64,000 nucleotides of DNA from Macrothele yani (GCA_039090855.1 CM077007.1:17347515-17411514); one strand, 5' to 3'; shown: positions 1-12,603, counted from the first letter of the stretch. Translations and numbers: made by a program. The notes: generated from the sequence alone by a model not told the origin.

Positions 1-2931
1 CAGCAGTGGATTGATAATGGTTGACAATGATGATGATGATGATGATATATATTCCATTATTCATAATCATAAATATGTGGCATTTTATGTCTGATCCCAT
101 AATTGGTACAGCAAAACAGTTTTCCAGGACATCATAGCATACATACATACTATGATGAAATATTATTTACTGGTTCCCCAATGTTATGAAAATGTGTACT
201 CCATTTTCTACCAGATTTTGTACAGCACAGTATTGGATTAACAGGAAATATCAGTTGATCACTATATTCTGCAACTCGACACATATTTCTTTCATATATA
301 AATTCTTTAGAACACATGCATGTGCACTGTTTGCTTTGAACCAAATAGTATTTGTGGAAATGAAATCTCTTCAGTGCAAAATAAGTGACTGTTGCTACAT
401 CAGTTACTGATAAATTACCTTAATCAATATTGATAAAATATCATATGTAGTTCTTATGGTCTGTAGATGATTGGTGCGACCACTAGATATTAACTGTCTC
501 AAGATACAATGAGTATGTCCACTATGTAATGAACTGTGTCAAAATGTGTATCTTATGCTTTCCTGATGAACCTAAATAGAACCAGAGTTGTCTGTTTTAA
601 AATGCAAGTCTAATCCCATGTGATTGATCATATTCATGTGAGAAGGAATTTTATTAAATTAATTAAGTAAATATTATACAAAATCATTCACCCATATATT
701 TTGCAACATATAATTTACTTACTTTACTGTAAATAACATATAAATTAAACAACTCCTGTGATTCATAATTTCTTTATTAATAAGACATTCTGTACCAAAA
801 AATTGCTTTTCGGAATAGTAAGCATATTTTCTGTATAATGTGGATTTTGTGTAATTTCTAGTAATTAAAGGTTTTAGGAGCTCTGCAAACTTAAATGGAA
901 ATTACTGGAAACAAAACATGCCTTTTAATACAGTCAAGTATTAAAATTGAACAGCAAAACTAAAAGTACCACAAGAAAAATGCACATTCAAATAAAAATG
1001 AGTTATTTAACATAAAAGTTGCAGGTCTAAGTGTGATGGTAGGTCATTCAAAGTGAAGGAGACAGATGTTGCATGAATTTTCATAGGATTTTTACTCAAC
1101 CACAAACTTTACCTCAACTGTCTTATGCAGCTTTATGAAAATTTTATAAACAGAAGGAGGCTTGAGGCAACAAAGTTTGGGAGCCTGCTATAGAGTTATG
1201 CAGATGTTAACAGTGTCATGAATCAATCTGAAGAGTAAGAGAATAAAGGAGAGGTTAATAAGGATATCCACTATCCTGTGTTGACACTTTGTTAGGGTAT
1301 ATGATTCAATGTGACTTGAAACATAATGATGTTATAAGTGAGTGTAAAATTCGAACTCACACTGCAACATACACTAGTATTTCTAATGAAACAATGCTTA
1401 AGTTACATAAAAGAAGTTATAAAAACTGGAACATTTCAGCAGCAACTTATACTTTCAGCCATGAATGAACCAGGATGTTAAATAAACCATTATACCAGCC
1501 ATGGATGAACCATGACATTTTAGTAGAGCTTTCTACCTTCTTCACTCATGAATGAACCATAGTCAAAGAAGGTAAAATTTGCTACCAAAACTTTCCGATC
1601 TTTATAACCTCTTTTTCATAACTTGAGCATTTTTTCATTAGAAAAAGTTGAATGTATCTTTCAATCATTATTGTGTTACATGAATTTCTACCATTCCTTT
1701 TTAACTGGCATCAGAAAACACTTCAGGGACTCTCAAAAGTAAGCAAAATTTACAAATTACCAATTAAATGATGAACAGCTTGTTGATTTTTGTCAAACAC
1801 AATAAAACATAAATTTGGGATTATCCTTGTTTTTCAACTACCCTTCTGCTCCATTACTCTGAATAATTTAAAGTACACTGTGTGCCTACCAGAAATGTTT
1901 TCATTGTTTTTTATCTCACCTTTATATATTGTTACTTGCATAATTAATTCCTTTTTTTTTTTATGACCAAGTATGAAAAATCATCTTAAGTGCTTTGCTG
2001 GAGGTTTAGTAAACAGGTCACTTCACAACCAGATGATTGCAGCTGTTGCCAAGCATGAGAGATGTTTTTGTTCTTTTTCTTTGCTGCAGGAAAACTTTTC
2101 AAGCAGTGAACTTCAACCTTAGTCAGTCATGTGATGTCATCATGTGTGCTGAGAAAAGCAACGGGTTGATAGAGGAAGAATGTATGTTCTTTTTACGATG
2201 TAAGCCAATGCTTGTGTTCTTTTTGTGCTCGGTTATACTAGTGCTCAATGTTTATGTAGAGCAGAAACAAACCGGATTAACATCTTTGCCAATGTGTTTA
2301 AGGTAAGATCATTTTTATATTAGCAACAACCAAGATATTTGTTGAGTTAAAGCAAAGATTTATAGTGTTTAAATTATTGCCTGCAGTACTGAGGATAACG
2401 TTTGTGTGCAGAACTCATTAACTAGGGACAGTACAACATATTGTTCTTCATATGAGTTATCCACTTTTCATTCAGGGTGATTGTGTGTTATCTATTCATC
2501 TTGATCTTGTATTTATTTTTGTTTATAAAATGTTGCTGTCTTTTTTGTTGGTTTAATGCTCTCTAGAGGAAGATTTTATGGGCTCACCCTCTTTTTCACT
2601 GTTCTCTGATCCAGAGATTGAACTTGACTGTTCTGGTTTCCTCCTGTGTGTGGCATTTCAAAACTGATTTAGGGCAGAAAGCCACCAGCGATGTAACAGT
2701 ATAAATAAAAACTTTAAATTGTGTAACATAAATGCAACTTGCAAAATTTGCACTTTTTAATAAGATTTTATTTCCATACTTCAAGTCTTAAATTATGATT
2801 TCAGATAACATAAATAAGACTAACAAGGCAATTCTGCTTAATAAAAAAAATTCCACTTTAAACAAAAACACAAATATTTGCCTTTTCAACTTTTCCTATA
2901 GTATTAAGTTGTAAAACAGTAATGTGCATAC
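1..2931. other. Intronic or intergenic AT-rich sequence, no gene recognised
   Basis: AT-rich sequence with short ORFs that have no recognisable domain. A short repeat around the phrase 'catgaatgaacca' occurs near 1460-1560. The plus-strand ORF at 2037-2306 ends next to a GTAAGA donor-like site, but its translation is not recognised and it runs against the host gene. By position this is intron downstream, in gene sense, of the exon at 2932-3014. Confidence 0.5.
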
Positions 2932-3014
2932 CTTTTCTACACAGTCTTGTATAACTCTCTGCAGTTCGTCTTTCAAAACTCTCACTTGAGCATTCAAAAA
3001 CTGTACAGCAACTT
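2932..3014 (-). CDS. TEX9-like gene, internal coiled-coil exon (last one in the window)
   Basis: Minus-strand exon of 83 nt between a strong acceptor (tttgcatttcag) and a donor (AAAAG/gtatgc). It enters in phase 1 and leaves in phase 0. The entry phase fits the exon at 14490-14714, which ends in phase 1 with G, so a Glu codon is rebuilt across the junction. The translation contains VAVQFLNAQVRVLKDELQRV, an amphipathic coiled-coil start. It resembles the TEX9 segment just after the conserved Leu/Ile-Pro-(Glu/Asp)-Tyr motif, where a TEA-x-IRFLKAKL-type stretch begins the coiled coil. TEX9 is a poorly characterised coiled-coil protein linked to testis and cilia or centrosome. The rest of the coiled coil should lie left of the window. 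The exon call is firm; the family name is an inference from one short region. Confidence 0.7.
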
Positions 3015-3540
3015 CTGAAATGCAAAGTGTACCATAAATCCTAGGTCATATTTAACAGCAGAAACAATTATACCTACATCAACTAAAGATCTAAAAGATT
3101 AACTATTTCTTTTTTTACACATTAAAATATCTGAAATTTCTTTACGGTTTACTCATTCAGTCATTTTCTTTCGTTCAGAACTAAAAACTCCACATACCTA
3201 TACTGAACCTGCTTCAATTGCAAAAAGCACAGATCATCTATAAAACGGCTTCATTAATTTAGAATAGCAAAGAGAATATACATACCCTGACCCCCCACCA
3301 CCCAAATTCATATGTGTGAAAGTGAGTGCATTATGCTATGGTATATGCAAATACTCTGACATTGGGGGTAGATGTGTGTGAAATTTTCACTGGTACTGAT
3401 ATATACACATATAACAGCTCATGCCAACAGCCACAGTCAGACTTAATCATATAAAAGACACAATGTTTCCAACTTTAGAAAAATCTGATTATCAGTTGGA
3501 ACCACAATCACTGAGACCAAAGAGGCATTTGACAATTGTA

Positions 3541-4321
3541 CAGTGATTAGAAAGCTATTTTTCAAAAGTAGTTACTGCTGCAACTACATTCTTGAAAAAA
3601 TGTCTTGCTACAGCTACTACTATTTTTTTTAAGTAGCTAGTTGCACTACTTTTTCTGAAAACGTGCTACTTTAGCTACTTTTTACATATTAAATCACAAA
3701 TTCTGAGAATCTTCATATATTCATTTTTTCATATGGCATGCAGAGCTAAATACAAAGATAAATTACACAAATATTTTATTTTTGTAATTCCTTTAGCTCT
3801 GATTAAAATATGCAACACATTCAGATGCCTATATTCCAGGGTAGACCAGCTGCAAAGCATAGGGGATTCAAAAAAAAAACTACATAATGAAATATTTGTG
3901 AATTTATTCTCTTGACTAAGAGAATCTAATATTGCAAACAGTTGGTTCTTAACAAAACAGCTAGAGTGATCGTTGTGTATGTGCACTGTCATTACAGGCT
4001 AACTGAGGGGACTTCCCAATTTACATTGTGAAAGCTAGCCAAACTGTTGGTCAAGTCAGTTATGTGATAGTAGGTAGGGCACGTTCAATCCTCTTGTTTC
4101 AGCATATTACTCTTCTGGAAATGTTACGTGACTTGTATGATGAATATATTTTTACTGCTTTTTAAAGTAACACAATTTTTAGGGCAATTTTCCACTACAA
4201 GCTACTTTGTTTTGCAGTGCATTACATCTTTCCATTTGTAGCAAAGCCACATGCCATGTTACTGTAAAAGTAGCATGCTACAGTAGCAGACCTGCTTGTA
4301 GCACCCTACTTTTAATCATTG
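3541..4321. mobile_element. Non-autonomous hAT-type element with perfect 8-bp TSD
   Basis: This 781-bp element is flanked by a perfect 8-bp duplication CAATTGTA (3533-3540 and 4322-4329), the length typical of hAT. The ends are short imperfect inverted repeats: CAGTGATTAGAAAG at the left, and CAATGATTAAAAG when the right end is read inward. Many copies of a GTAGCTACTTT-like word lie in both subterminal regions, as hAT transposase binding sites often do. No transposase is present inside. The clean TSD suggests a fairly recent insertion. Confidence 0.8.
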
Positions 4322-4339
4322 CAATTGTAGATATTTTCC

Positions 4340-4740
4340 ATTTCAGTTTGGTGAATCAACTGACATGGTGAATACTTCTCAATTAATTGTATTCATAAGA
4401 ATAGTGTTTTCCAACATGAGTTACGAGGAGAAGTTTCTAACCATGATCCCAATGGAAATGAACTGTTAAAAATGCAGGTATGAACCAACATTTTATCAAT
4501 TTTGTTAAGAAAACAAGCCTTGCTCTGTGGAAACTTGTATACCTTACAACTGATGGTGTACCAACCTTGGTACTTTTTTTTTTGCCCTCTATCACAAACA
4601 AAAATGAAGGTTTTCCAGATTTTTACATCTTTTCACTGTGCTATCAGAATGCACTGAGTGCTTAAACATGAAGGATATGATGGACATTGCTGTTAAAATA
4701 TGTGTAACAGATGCACTGTGTCTGTTTCACTGAAGACTAT
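4340..4740 (+). pseudogene. Degenerate hAT transposase-like fragment (ZBED/GTF2IRD2-type)
   Basis: Frame-shifted plus-strand translations contain STDMVNTSQLIVFIRIVF, then a KKTSLALWKLVYLTTDGVPT block, then MKDMMDIAVKIC. This order matches the catalytic core of domesticated-type hAT transposases (SCAND3, ZNF862, GTF2IRD2-like), where the ETTD/STD motif is followed by LVSITTDGAP and NMKDVMD. Stops and frameshifts break the reading frame and both ends are missing. It lies 18 bp from the neighbouring hAT-type element but outside its TSD, so the two are separate insertions or relics. Confidence 0.6.
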
Positions 4741-4749
4741 AATAACATG

Positions 4750-7060
4750 CCTGGATTCCTGAAGAGAGGACTTGATTAATAACTAAAGATTTTAAAATGC
4801 CTCTGTGATTACGATAAAGAAGTACACAGAAATTTGTGCACTTTTGTTGCTTTATCTTCTTGTTCCATATTGGAATATTTTTGTATTGTAATACAATTTC
4901 AGCTGAGTAAGGCCTTTGTAAGTAAAAGGTTTATTAACACTATGCTAGGTAAAAATAGATTTAAGTTTGAATAATCTGTAAATTTGTTAAGTCATTTTAA
5001 TTTGATGTTTTTCATCTTATAAAATCAGGTACTCTCTTGTGGATCAGACTAATGGTGGTGTTCTTGTTCAATATCCCCCCCCTCAGCTGACAAATCTTGA
5101 GGAATGAATATTTAGTGCAGATGAGCCCTTGCTGTATAAGCAGATTGCAATAATGTTTTCTGCACAGCTTGTTCATTACAGTAGCCATTCCCATGAACAT
5201 ATTTTCAGCTGATTTTCAAAAAACATGCAATTTTTGATAAGATGAATTTGCATGCACATTTAAGGCTGTCTTTGAATGAGTGTTAGAGTTCATCTTCTGC
5301 GATAGATGGCACAAAAACATCCCTCCTTGGGCGTGGCTTTTACGTCTTGAGGGACTGTCCCAGAAGTTGGCATCAGCGAATCACTGTAGACCTCGCCACA
5401 TTCAGAAGGGAAGCGGTCTCTCATTGGCTTCACAATGAAAAGGCGAAATATGTGCTGTTATGTTTTAACCAATGACATTATTTGGGGTGGAGCTTAGTAA
5501 GTACGTGGAGTTTCTGTAGCTGAAATTCAGTGGTCCTCTGCTAATGTACACATTTTCTCTTCAAAAAATGAACGTACAGTAGGATTTAAGATGATTTATG
5601 CAAGGCAAGATTCCAATCTCACTTTTGGCCCCATTCAATGACTTCTATTTGGCCTAGATAATTAAAAAAATCAAGACAGAAATGAAAGATTTTGCATCTT
5701 CCAGATAAAAATACTGCTAAGCTAACTTATCACACCATCTAGCGCCAAATTGGAATACCTTAGAGTCAGATAAATTGAATTTAAAAAAAAATCCTAACAA
5801 ATTTTTCAGAATACTGTGGCATATATATTAGCTATGGGTTGTTTTTATTTGTGCTGAAAATTTCAAATACTACAAAGTAATAGTCTTCGAGAAAATGTGT
5901 ACAAAAGAATTTACATTGTAGATATAGGATATAATTTCTCTTACTCTCATTCAGACAGATTTAAAAGTAAAAGCAGTTTAATTTAATAAATTAGTGTGTG
6001 CATCATAACATTTGATAAGAATAATTCTGAGTTCCATTTCTTGATTACTTGAGTGCAGCACCTGCCAACTGCTGCAGATCGTGTTTTATGTTTCATGCCT
6101 AAAGCACTTATCTTTATGTAAACCTGCAGTATTTTGATATAAATAACATTCATGAACAACTGTGAAAATGAATAAGCTTCTCAAACTCACACAGTCAGAG
6201 AACAGTCTACTATTTTTTGCATATTACTACTGTATTAAAAGATATGATGGATACCACCAAATTGTCATGTAATGAGCATGTTGGTTAACTGAAGGTTCAA
6301 ACCTGAAATGATAAGTGCGTATCTTTGTGATTATCTTTTAATTCCAAATTAGCAGTCAGCAGTTTCCTAAAAAAAAAAATTAAATTTTATTTTCCTAAGA
6401 AGGAATGTTCTGTATCAGAAAAGTTAGGAAATTCATGGGAAACTTTGTTCATGTTTAAAGACATCAACTGTAATTAAAAAAAAAAACATGCTGGGATAAC
6501 TGTGCATATGAAAAATGCCAGTGGAATAAAAAATGTTAGATATAGTGAAAGCTATGTGATGTAAAAAAAAATTAAGCATACTTTGAAGATAGGAAATATA
6601 ATTTCAAACCACATCACCCAATAGAAAAACTGTGCACCATTAAAAGGAAATGTAAGCAGAATAAAAATTTCCAAATTGGTTCTGTCACACACCAAAGACA
6701 TCAAAAACCTCTTGTTAATAATAATAATAAACTGAGAGTAGAAGAAAGATAATTTTTCTTCCTCAATTCTCTTTCTTGGATATTACAATTTTTAGGTGTG
6801 TGTAAAATGTTTATCTATGGAAAACTGTCAAATCCAAAACGAATATTTTGAATCGTACTTGTACAGGTACATACAAGGTAGATTCAAAAGGTTCCCAGAA
6901 ATTCCTTTTTATGCAGAAAGCAATAACATTGCTGTTATTTACACTGCATTTCCTTTAAAAAAAATTTCCTTGGGCAGCTACGCAGCTTTGCCAATTTCCA
7001 TAAAGCTTAGTTTAATATAAACATAGAAAACGAGCGAAAACACACAGTCACATATGGTAA
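4750..7060. other. Intronic sequence, no gene recognised
   Basis: Mostly AT-rich. A more GC-rich patch at about 5280-5530 (CTTGGGCGTGGC, then AGGTCTACAGTGATTC on the other strand) looks like part of an unidentified repeat but gives no recognisable protein. Short A- and T-runs are scattered through it. Confidence 0.4.
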
Positions 7061-7069
7061 AAGGTTCGT

Positions 7070-7835
7070 TTAGCGGTAGCTTTCGGTCATCCTACGACCT
7101 TGATCACCCGTGATCAATTGGATGGGCTGGTTGCTAGAATTACAATTTGAAGTTGGGGTGTTGGAAATGTTTCCAGATTTTAGAAGAGAGATCCAAATAA
7201 ATGGGATTTGGCAAGGGGTCTCTGAATTGCAGTTTTTGGTGAACAAAATTTTAATAATTTCTTGGAAACGAAAAGATGCTTTGTTGATGAATGGAGCAAC
7301 TTTTTTAGTTTCTTTCCAAATGGGAACTGCACAGGTGTTTTCAAGGGTTAGCACAGATAAAGCTGTCTTTGGAAGACCATTGGAAACATCTTTTTTGTGT
7401 TCACCAAGTCTTTTTATTGATGCTTCGATATGTGCTTCCAATATACACTGAGGAACCAGAGGAAGTTGAAATGGGAATAGCATAAACTTCAGGGGTGAGA
7501 CAGTATCCCTGTCTTTAAGCAAGCACATTATTGCAGAAGGGTTTGGTTTCACTGTGAGAGTATAGCCCATAGTTTTGAAAAGTTTACACATCTTATAGGA
7601 TAAGGATCCATGGAAAGGGATGGAACCAATGAATGGTGGTTTTTCTATTAGTATTGGTGAGAGAGCAGACAGATTTTTCAAATGGGAATTTTGAAGGAAG
7701 TTTTTCAATTGTAGAAGGTGGGAACTGATGGGCTTCAGCAATTTTCCTAATGGTGTCAATTTCTTCATTGAAGGAAGATTCAGTGTTGCAGACAATCCTG
7801 GCACGATTAACATAAAGTGTGCTATAAAATTAGTG
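7070..7835 (-). pseudogene. Penelope-like element relic: C-terminal GIY-YIG region and tail
   Basis: Minus-strand relic of the 3' half of a PLE. A first frame reads ARIVCNTESSFNEEIDTIRK, the linker after the RT. A longer frame (274 aa, 7070-7894) has IGSIPFHGSLSYKMCKLFK, the usual pre-endonuclease motif. The GIY-YIG nuclease is split by a frameshift: EVYAIPISTSSGSSVYIGST in one frame and LGEHKKDVSNGLPKTAL in the other. In active elements this nuclease nicks the target to prime reverse transcription. The RT domain is absent, so the copy is 5'-truncated and dead. A hammerhead-like motif lies at the 3' end, as in other PLEs. Confidence 0.75.
7073..7110 (-). ncRNA. Hammerhead-ribozyme-like motif in PLE tail, with C3/G8 swap
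   Basis: On the minus strand the order is CGG (stem I), GUGAUCA, one unpaired A, stem II GGUC/GACC, GAAA, helix III word AGCU, then A and CCG (stem I). The box differs from the CUGANGA consensus only at C3 (to G) and G8 (to C), two positions that pair with each other in the folded ribozyme. The flanking TTGATCAC and GTGATCAA form a palindrome that could compete with the ribozyme fold. Activity is unknown. Confidence 0.5.
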
Positions 7836-8447
7836 TTAGTACTACAATGTTTGTAGTGTAAGTATATATGTTTCACATATAAATTTACTTGCAAATGTTA
7901 ATTATCATGAAACTATGTTTAACTTAAAGCAGAAGATGTACACAAAATATCTGTAATATAGTGAAAGGTAGGCTAAGAACATTTAAAAATATTTCATCAA
8001 ACAGATTTTAGAAATAGCAACACAGTAAAGTACATATCAAGGAATATAACTATTGCATTTATGCCTTTGAGTGGCAAAGATTGCGCATGAGAAAAAGCAC
8101 AAAATCTATTCTCAAAGTTCAACATACTGAAGATAAAAACAATTTTTCAAATATGACCAATAAAAGTTATCTTTCAATCTCTCACCAATAGTCCATTGAT
8201 TCACAGCATTTCAATATTAATAGCATGCAGTTTTACATACTTCCAATGTCAAAAGACATGCTATAAAGTCATGAGATTAGCTCTATTGTGGCACATCTTA
8301 ACAAAAATTGGTTTTGAGTTTTATACAAATACTGGAAATAATTTCCTATTCAATGTAGTTTTAATTATTTTCATTCCCATTCAAATCATCTCTAAAAAGG
8401 ATGTTAACATTATACTCTACCTACATCAGTGAGCTTTATAATAAATA
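7836..8447. other. Intronic sequence, no gene recognised
   Basis: AT-rich DNA between the PLE relic and the Tc1-like element. No domain or structured repeat was seen. Confidence 0.4.
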
Positions 8448-9857
8448 CACTGCTGGCCACCCAAAATGCAACACCAAGAAGGAAGCATCCGATTGGCCTG
8501 AAATTCGCAGCATGCGTTGCACGCAAGAGGACATGCAAATGATTAGCATTGCAGGGCATATGCAAATCATGTGTGCCCGGCATGCCACCAAGAAGCACTA
8601 CATGAAGGGTGCACAGAAGGCGGAGTGTTGTAAGTAGTGGAAGTGTGTTGTGCTGCCAGACCTGTGCGTGGGAAGCTTCCTGATGCCTCGTCGCAGAATA
8701 CGGCAGTCATTCCAGCACGCTTCGGAGTTTGACAGAGGACGAATAGTGGCTTATCGCGACAGCGGTTTATCGTACAGAGACATCGGCATCCGGGTGGGAT
8801 GACATCCAGCCACAGTGAAGCGAGTATGGATTCGGTGGGTGCAGGAGGAAAGGATGGACCAACGTGAGTGATTGCCGCAGCCATGACAAGTCACCAAACG
8901 AGAGGACCGGCATGTTGTGCGGCGGGCATTGACGGTTCACACAGCCACATCACAAACGTTAGCGCAGGAATTAGAGTGTTGTGCAACAATCTGTGTCAGC
9001 ACGTACCGTTCAACGTCGTCTGCAGGAGCGGGGACTTGTCGCACGGCGCCCATTGCTCCGATTACCATTGACGTTACACCACCGGCGAGTGCGGCGGCAG
9101 TGGGCCATTGAACGTCGCACCTGGACTACGGAATGGCACAACATTGTCTTCTCCGACGAATCCCTCTTCTGCCTGCAACACCACGATGATCGGATCTGCG
9201 TGTGGTGGCACTGCGGCGAGAGACTGTATGACGTCTGCATTATGCATCACCATACCGGTCCATCGCCTGGCGTTATGGTTTGGGGCGCAATTGGATATGA
9301 CACCCGCACCCCTCTGGTACGCATCGCCGGTACACTCAACAGCCACTGCTACATCTCCGACGTTTTGGAGCCTGTAGTCCTCCCTTACCTGCAGGACCTG
9401 CCAGCAGCCACATTTCAACAGGACAATACGCACCCACATGTGGCACGCATCATGCAACAATTCTTCACGGCCCACCAGGTGTCAATTCTGCCGTGGCCCG
9501 CCTGTTCTCCCGATATGTCGCCCATCGAACACATCTGGTTGCTGATCGGCAACCGAGTGGCCCGGCAAGCTCCACCCACGGCTACGCCTGATAAACTGTA
9601 GCAACGTGTGGAAGCAGCCTGGACCAACATACCCCAAGCCCACATCCAAAGCCTCTCTCGTTCAATGCCGCGGCGTGTAGCGGCCGTTATTGCCAGCCAT
9701 GGGGGGCACACGAACTATTGATGCCTGCGTGTTCCGCAAGTCGCACGAGCCTGTAAGCTCAATCGTTTCATCTTTGTATCTGTTGTTATGTGTCCAGCAA
9801 ATCTGGCTTTGCTATCTCGTGTCCTTCTTGGTGTTGCATTTTGGGTGGCCAGCAGTG
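8448..9857 (+). mobile_element. Full-length Tc1-like transposon with intact ends
   Basis: This 1410-bp element has terminal inverted repeats that match over about 37 bp (outer part CACTGCTGGCCACCC) and is flanked by TA on both sides (8446-8447 and 9858-9859). TA duplication is the Tc1/mariner signature. It is far more GC-rich than its surroundings. The ends are essentially perfect, so it inserted fairly recently, but the transposase inside is broken (see 8683-9721). Confidence 0.95.
8683..9721 (+). pseudogene. Tc1-like DD34E transposase, frameshifted and with stops
   Basis: Cut-and-paste transposase of the Tc1 family. The start at 8683 gives MPRRRIRQSFQHASEFDRGR, the paired-like helix-turn-helix N-terminus usual for the family. 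Two early stops and a frameshift near 8980 follow. From 8981 an open frame of 206 aa holds the catalytic domain: FSDES (first Asp, near 9149), QQDNTHPHVA (second Asp, near 9421) and PDMSPIEHIW (Glu, near 9526). There are exactly 34 residues between the second Asp and the Glu. A TAG at 9598 stops the frame, and family sequence continues past it to MPRRVAAVIASHGG and a stop at 9719-9721. All catalytic residues remain, but no full-length protein can be made. Confidence 0.92.
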
Positions 9858-10360
9858 TAGATAGCATTAATATGCAAGTCTGACATGCAAAATTGTATGC
9901 CTTATTTGCCCTGTACTTGTTTTACAGGGTGGATGTTAGTTTAGACAAAGTTTGAAGATGATTTGCTTTGCATGCAATCCATTTTTATTTAGGTAATACC
10001 ATGGATCTCTATATTTGTTCCCATAGTCAAGGTAGAAAACACAAGTATAGAAAGGTTATGCATTCCTTGACAAAAAAAGGGGGGGGTGCAGGGAAAGCTA
10101 GTAGAATAGGAAAAAAATATGAGCTTAGAATGAAATCTGTATTTAACTACTGATAGGGTATCAGCATACACAAAAGCTCTGGGGAGGATTCATCAATGTA
10201 CACAGCTTAACTTGAAAATCACATAATTGAGGAGTTGATATACAATCACAAGATATAAAAAGTTAGCAAAGACCTGGATTTGATCAAAAACTAAAATGTG
10301 AGAAAGTTGCATACCAGCTTTTATTCAGGATTTTTCAATACAGAGTTTGTCCACCTCAGA
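9858..10360. other. Intronic sequence, no gene recognised
   Basis: AT-rich spacer with a G-run at 10079-10087. Nothing recognisable. Confidence 0.4.
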
Positions 10361-10369
10361 CAGTTACAC

Positions 10370-11060
10370 AAATCTGAAGATGGTGTAGCATGTTGTCAGT
10401 GAGAAGATCAATGGTACACTGAGTTAAACATCCAAAAAGCAACCAATTCGGAATGCAGCTGTCACAGGCCCACTGCTGGAGAGAACTAAAGGAAGTGGTG
10501 ATTCATGAGGTCCAACACATGTGGGATGAGCAACAAGTCTAATGAATTTGGAGGCCATGGGAAATATCCATGATCTGGAGACTGTCACTTGTAACTAAAG
10601 CAATATGCAAATGGCTGATGTCATTCTGCAGGATTGTGCCTGCTGTTGCAACAAGGAAAGGCCATATCACATGTTTAACAATGACATCAATGTAGTGCCT
10701 GGCCATCACAGTATCAGGAATATGGACAGCAGATACTCTGTTGCCTTATCGGATGCCACCCCACACCTGTGTACCATGTTGGGAAATCGTATGATGATTT
10801 ATTGAAAATGCCTGCACATGTCATTGACAATGATAGTGCCATACAGATGTTCACTCACCTGGCATGTTGAAAAAACAGAACCTGGACTCATCTGTGAGTA
10901 GCACATTCCACAGACCATGTTCCTCTTTGCACCATTCTTGACGATGGGCCCTGTGATGTGGCAGCAACAGGAAGTTCAGGGCAGGAGTCTCAATCATAAT
11001 CCCATGTCCTATGAACATTCTTGAACTGTTTGGATGGACACCTCTGTATCCATAATAGCT
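10370..11060 (-). pseudogene. Tc1-like transposase relic
   Basis: Minus-strand translation, broken by several stops, gives in order HRAHRQEWCKEEHGLWNVLL followed by TDESRFCFF (first catalytic Asp), a QVWGGIR block, DTVMARHYIDVIVKHVIWPF, ILQND (second Asp position) and PPNSLDLLLIPHVLDLMNHH (the SPDLNPIEH region, with the Glu lost). This is the family order over most of the catalytic domain. The N-terminal DNA-binding part was not found, and no inverted repeats could be defined. It is much older than the copy at 8448-9857. Confidence 0.8.
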
Positions 11061-12603
11061 TGCAGGTGCTTTCTACAGTACAGTCACCATGGTGAACAGA
11101 TCATGAACAGCTCTGGGGAGTCAGTGATCTTAAAGTGTTGTGGTCTAGTATCTCAGCCAACTTTCCTCCTATTACATCAGTTGTTGCTCTTTGACATAGA
11201 ATGACATACATCATTGCATTGTGCTTATATTGTGTTGCACTCATGCAGAAAATGCATAAGCTCAGACCTAGCTCTCACATACTGACAATCCCCTGCTGCT
11301 CTATCTTAATGTATCTGCAGCATATTCAGAATATATTTATCAAACACATTTGACTCTAAACGTCTGCCTTACTAGGAGACGAGCCCAGAAATGCAGCATC
11401 TTTAAACCCTTCAACTGATCTCAAAATAATATAACTATATACCTTCAACTGATATTTATGCACCTTGTCACTGCAAAACTTTGATCATTTGCAAATTTGA
11501 GGTAGCCCATTGCCTCATGGCATTTGCATGTCTCTATCTCCTTCTCAGTACTGCAATTTCTATGTTCAGCACTGCATTATTTATAAGTTTGTAAAAAGAG
11601 TTGATATCATATATTTGATGATTATATTTCCTACCAAAATGTTGGAGCAACACTGAGCATTATTCTAACAGTAGATCCACAGTTCTAGCGAAGTTCCAAA
11701 TTCTCTTGTGAAAACCTTTATTCCAATAGAGGAGGGAAGAAACTAAGTCTACTCCACTTTGATATTCATTTCTCTTGTGGTTTTCATATATGTGGCAGCT
11801 GTAAAAAATGCCAACTAAACCAAAAGCTTAATTTTCAATATGAAAGGTGGTAGTATTACAGATGACTGCTATGAAATCATCATTTAAGTGTTGTTGTTTA
11901 ACAGAAAAAATACATACCTAAATAATATGAAATTATTTTTCTTATTTCATTACTATACTTGAATATATGTTCATGCAAGAAAAAGTAAGTAATTCACAAG
12001 ACAGCTGAGTAAACAGAAGAACAAAAGTGATGACACCAAACTTTTAGGGTAAGAAGCATGTCAGCTGACAGAAAGTCTCAAATTGAATAAACTGATGTTA
12101 CTTAAACTGTGCAATCAATAGTTAGTTACCTAAATGTCAAAGATTTCTTACACCATATTTTATTTTGCTTCAGCCAAATACAAATATACCCTTATGTGAT
12201 CCAGAAAGGAATTTGACTGACTGAATTTTTTCTATACTACATTCCACACAAGCTATTTGGAATGCATTTGTAGTAGCATTAAGTGGATGGTAATTCAGAT
12301 AAGTGCAGTCAGTCAGTTCTGGGTGAGTAACATGATGAAATTCTGTTCTACATTTTCATTTAAATGTAAATTCCATTCATAAAGAAAAAAAAGGCAGACA
12401 CAAAATATGTGGGGAGTGTTTTAATTTAAACAGCTTACATGTGGATCATAAATGTGTCCTTTCAATTATGTATCATGAAATTGTTCATTAAAATGGAGTT
12501 TTTGGCTAAATAAAAAAAATTATTTGAAGTGCAAAACATGTGGCAAAGTCTAAAAAGATGTAGCTGATATATTGGTAGTTTTCCGACCTAAATTTACTGT
12601 AAC
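11061..12603. other. Intronic sequence, no gene recognised
   Basis: AT-rich DNA with no supported ORF, repeat or RNA. Confidence 0.4.

Noticed and set aside
2037..2306. 89-aa ORF ending at a GTAAGA donor-like site
   Set aside because: No recognised homology, no convincing acceptor, and opposite strand to the host gene.
8567..9711. Antisense and out-of-frame ORFs over the Tc1-like element
   Set aside because: They overlap the well-supported plus-strand transposase and reflect its higher GC content.
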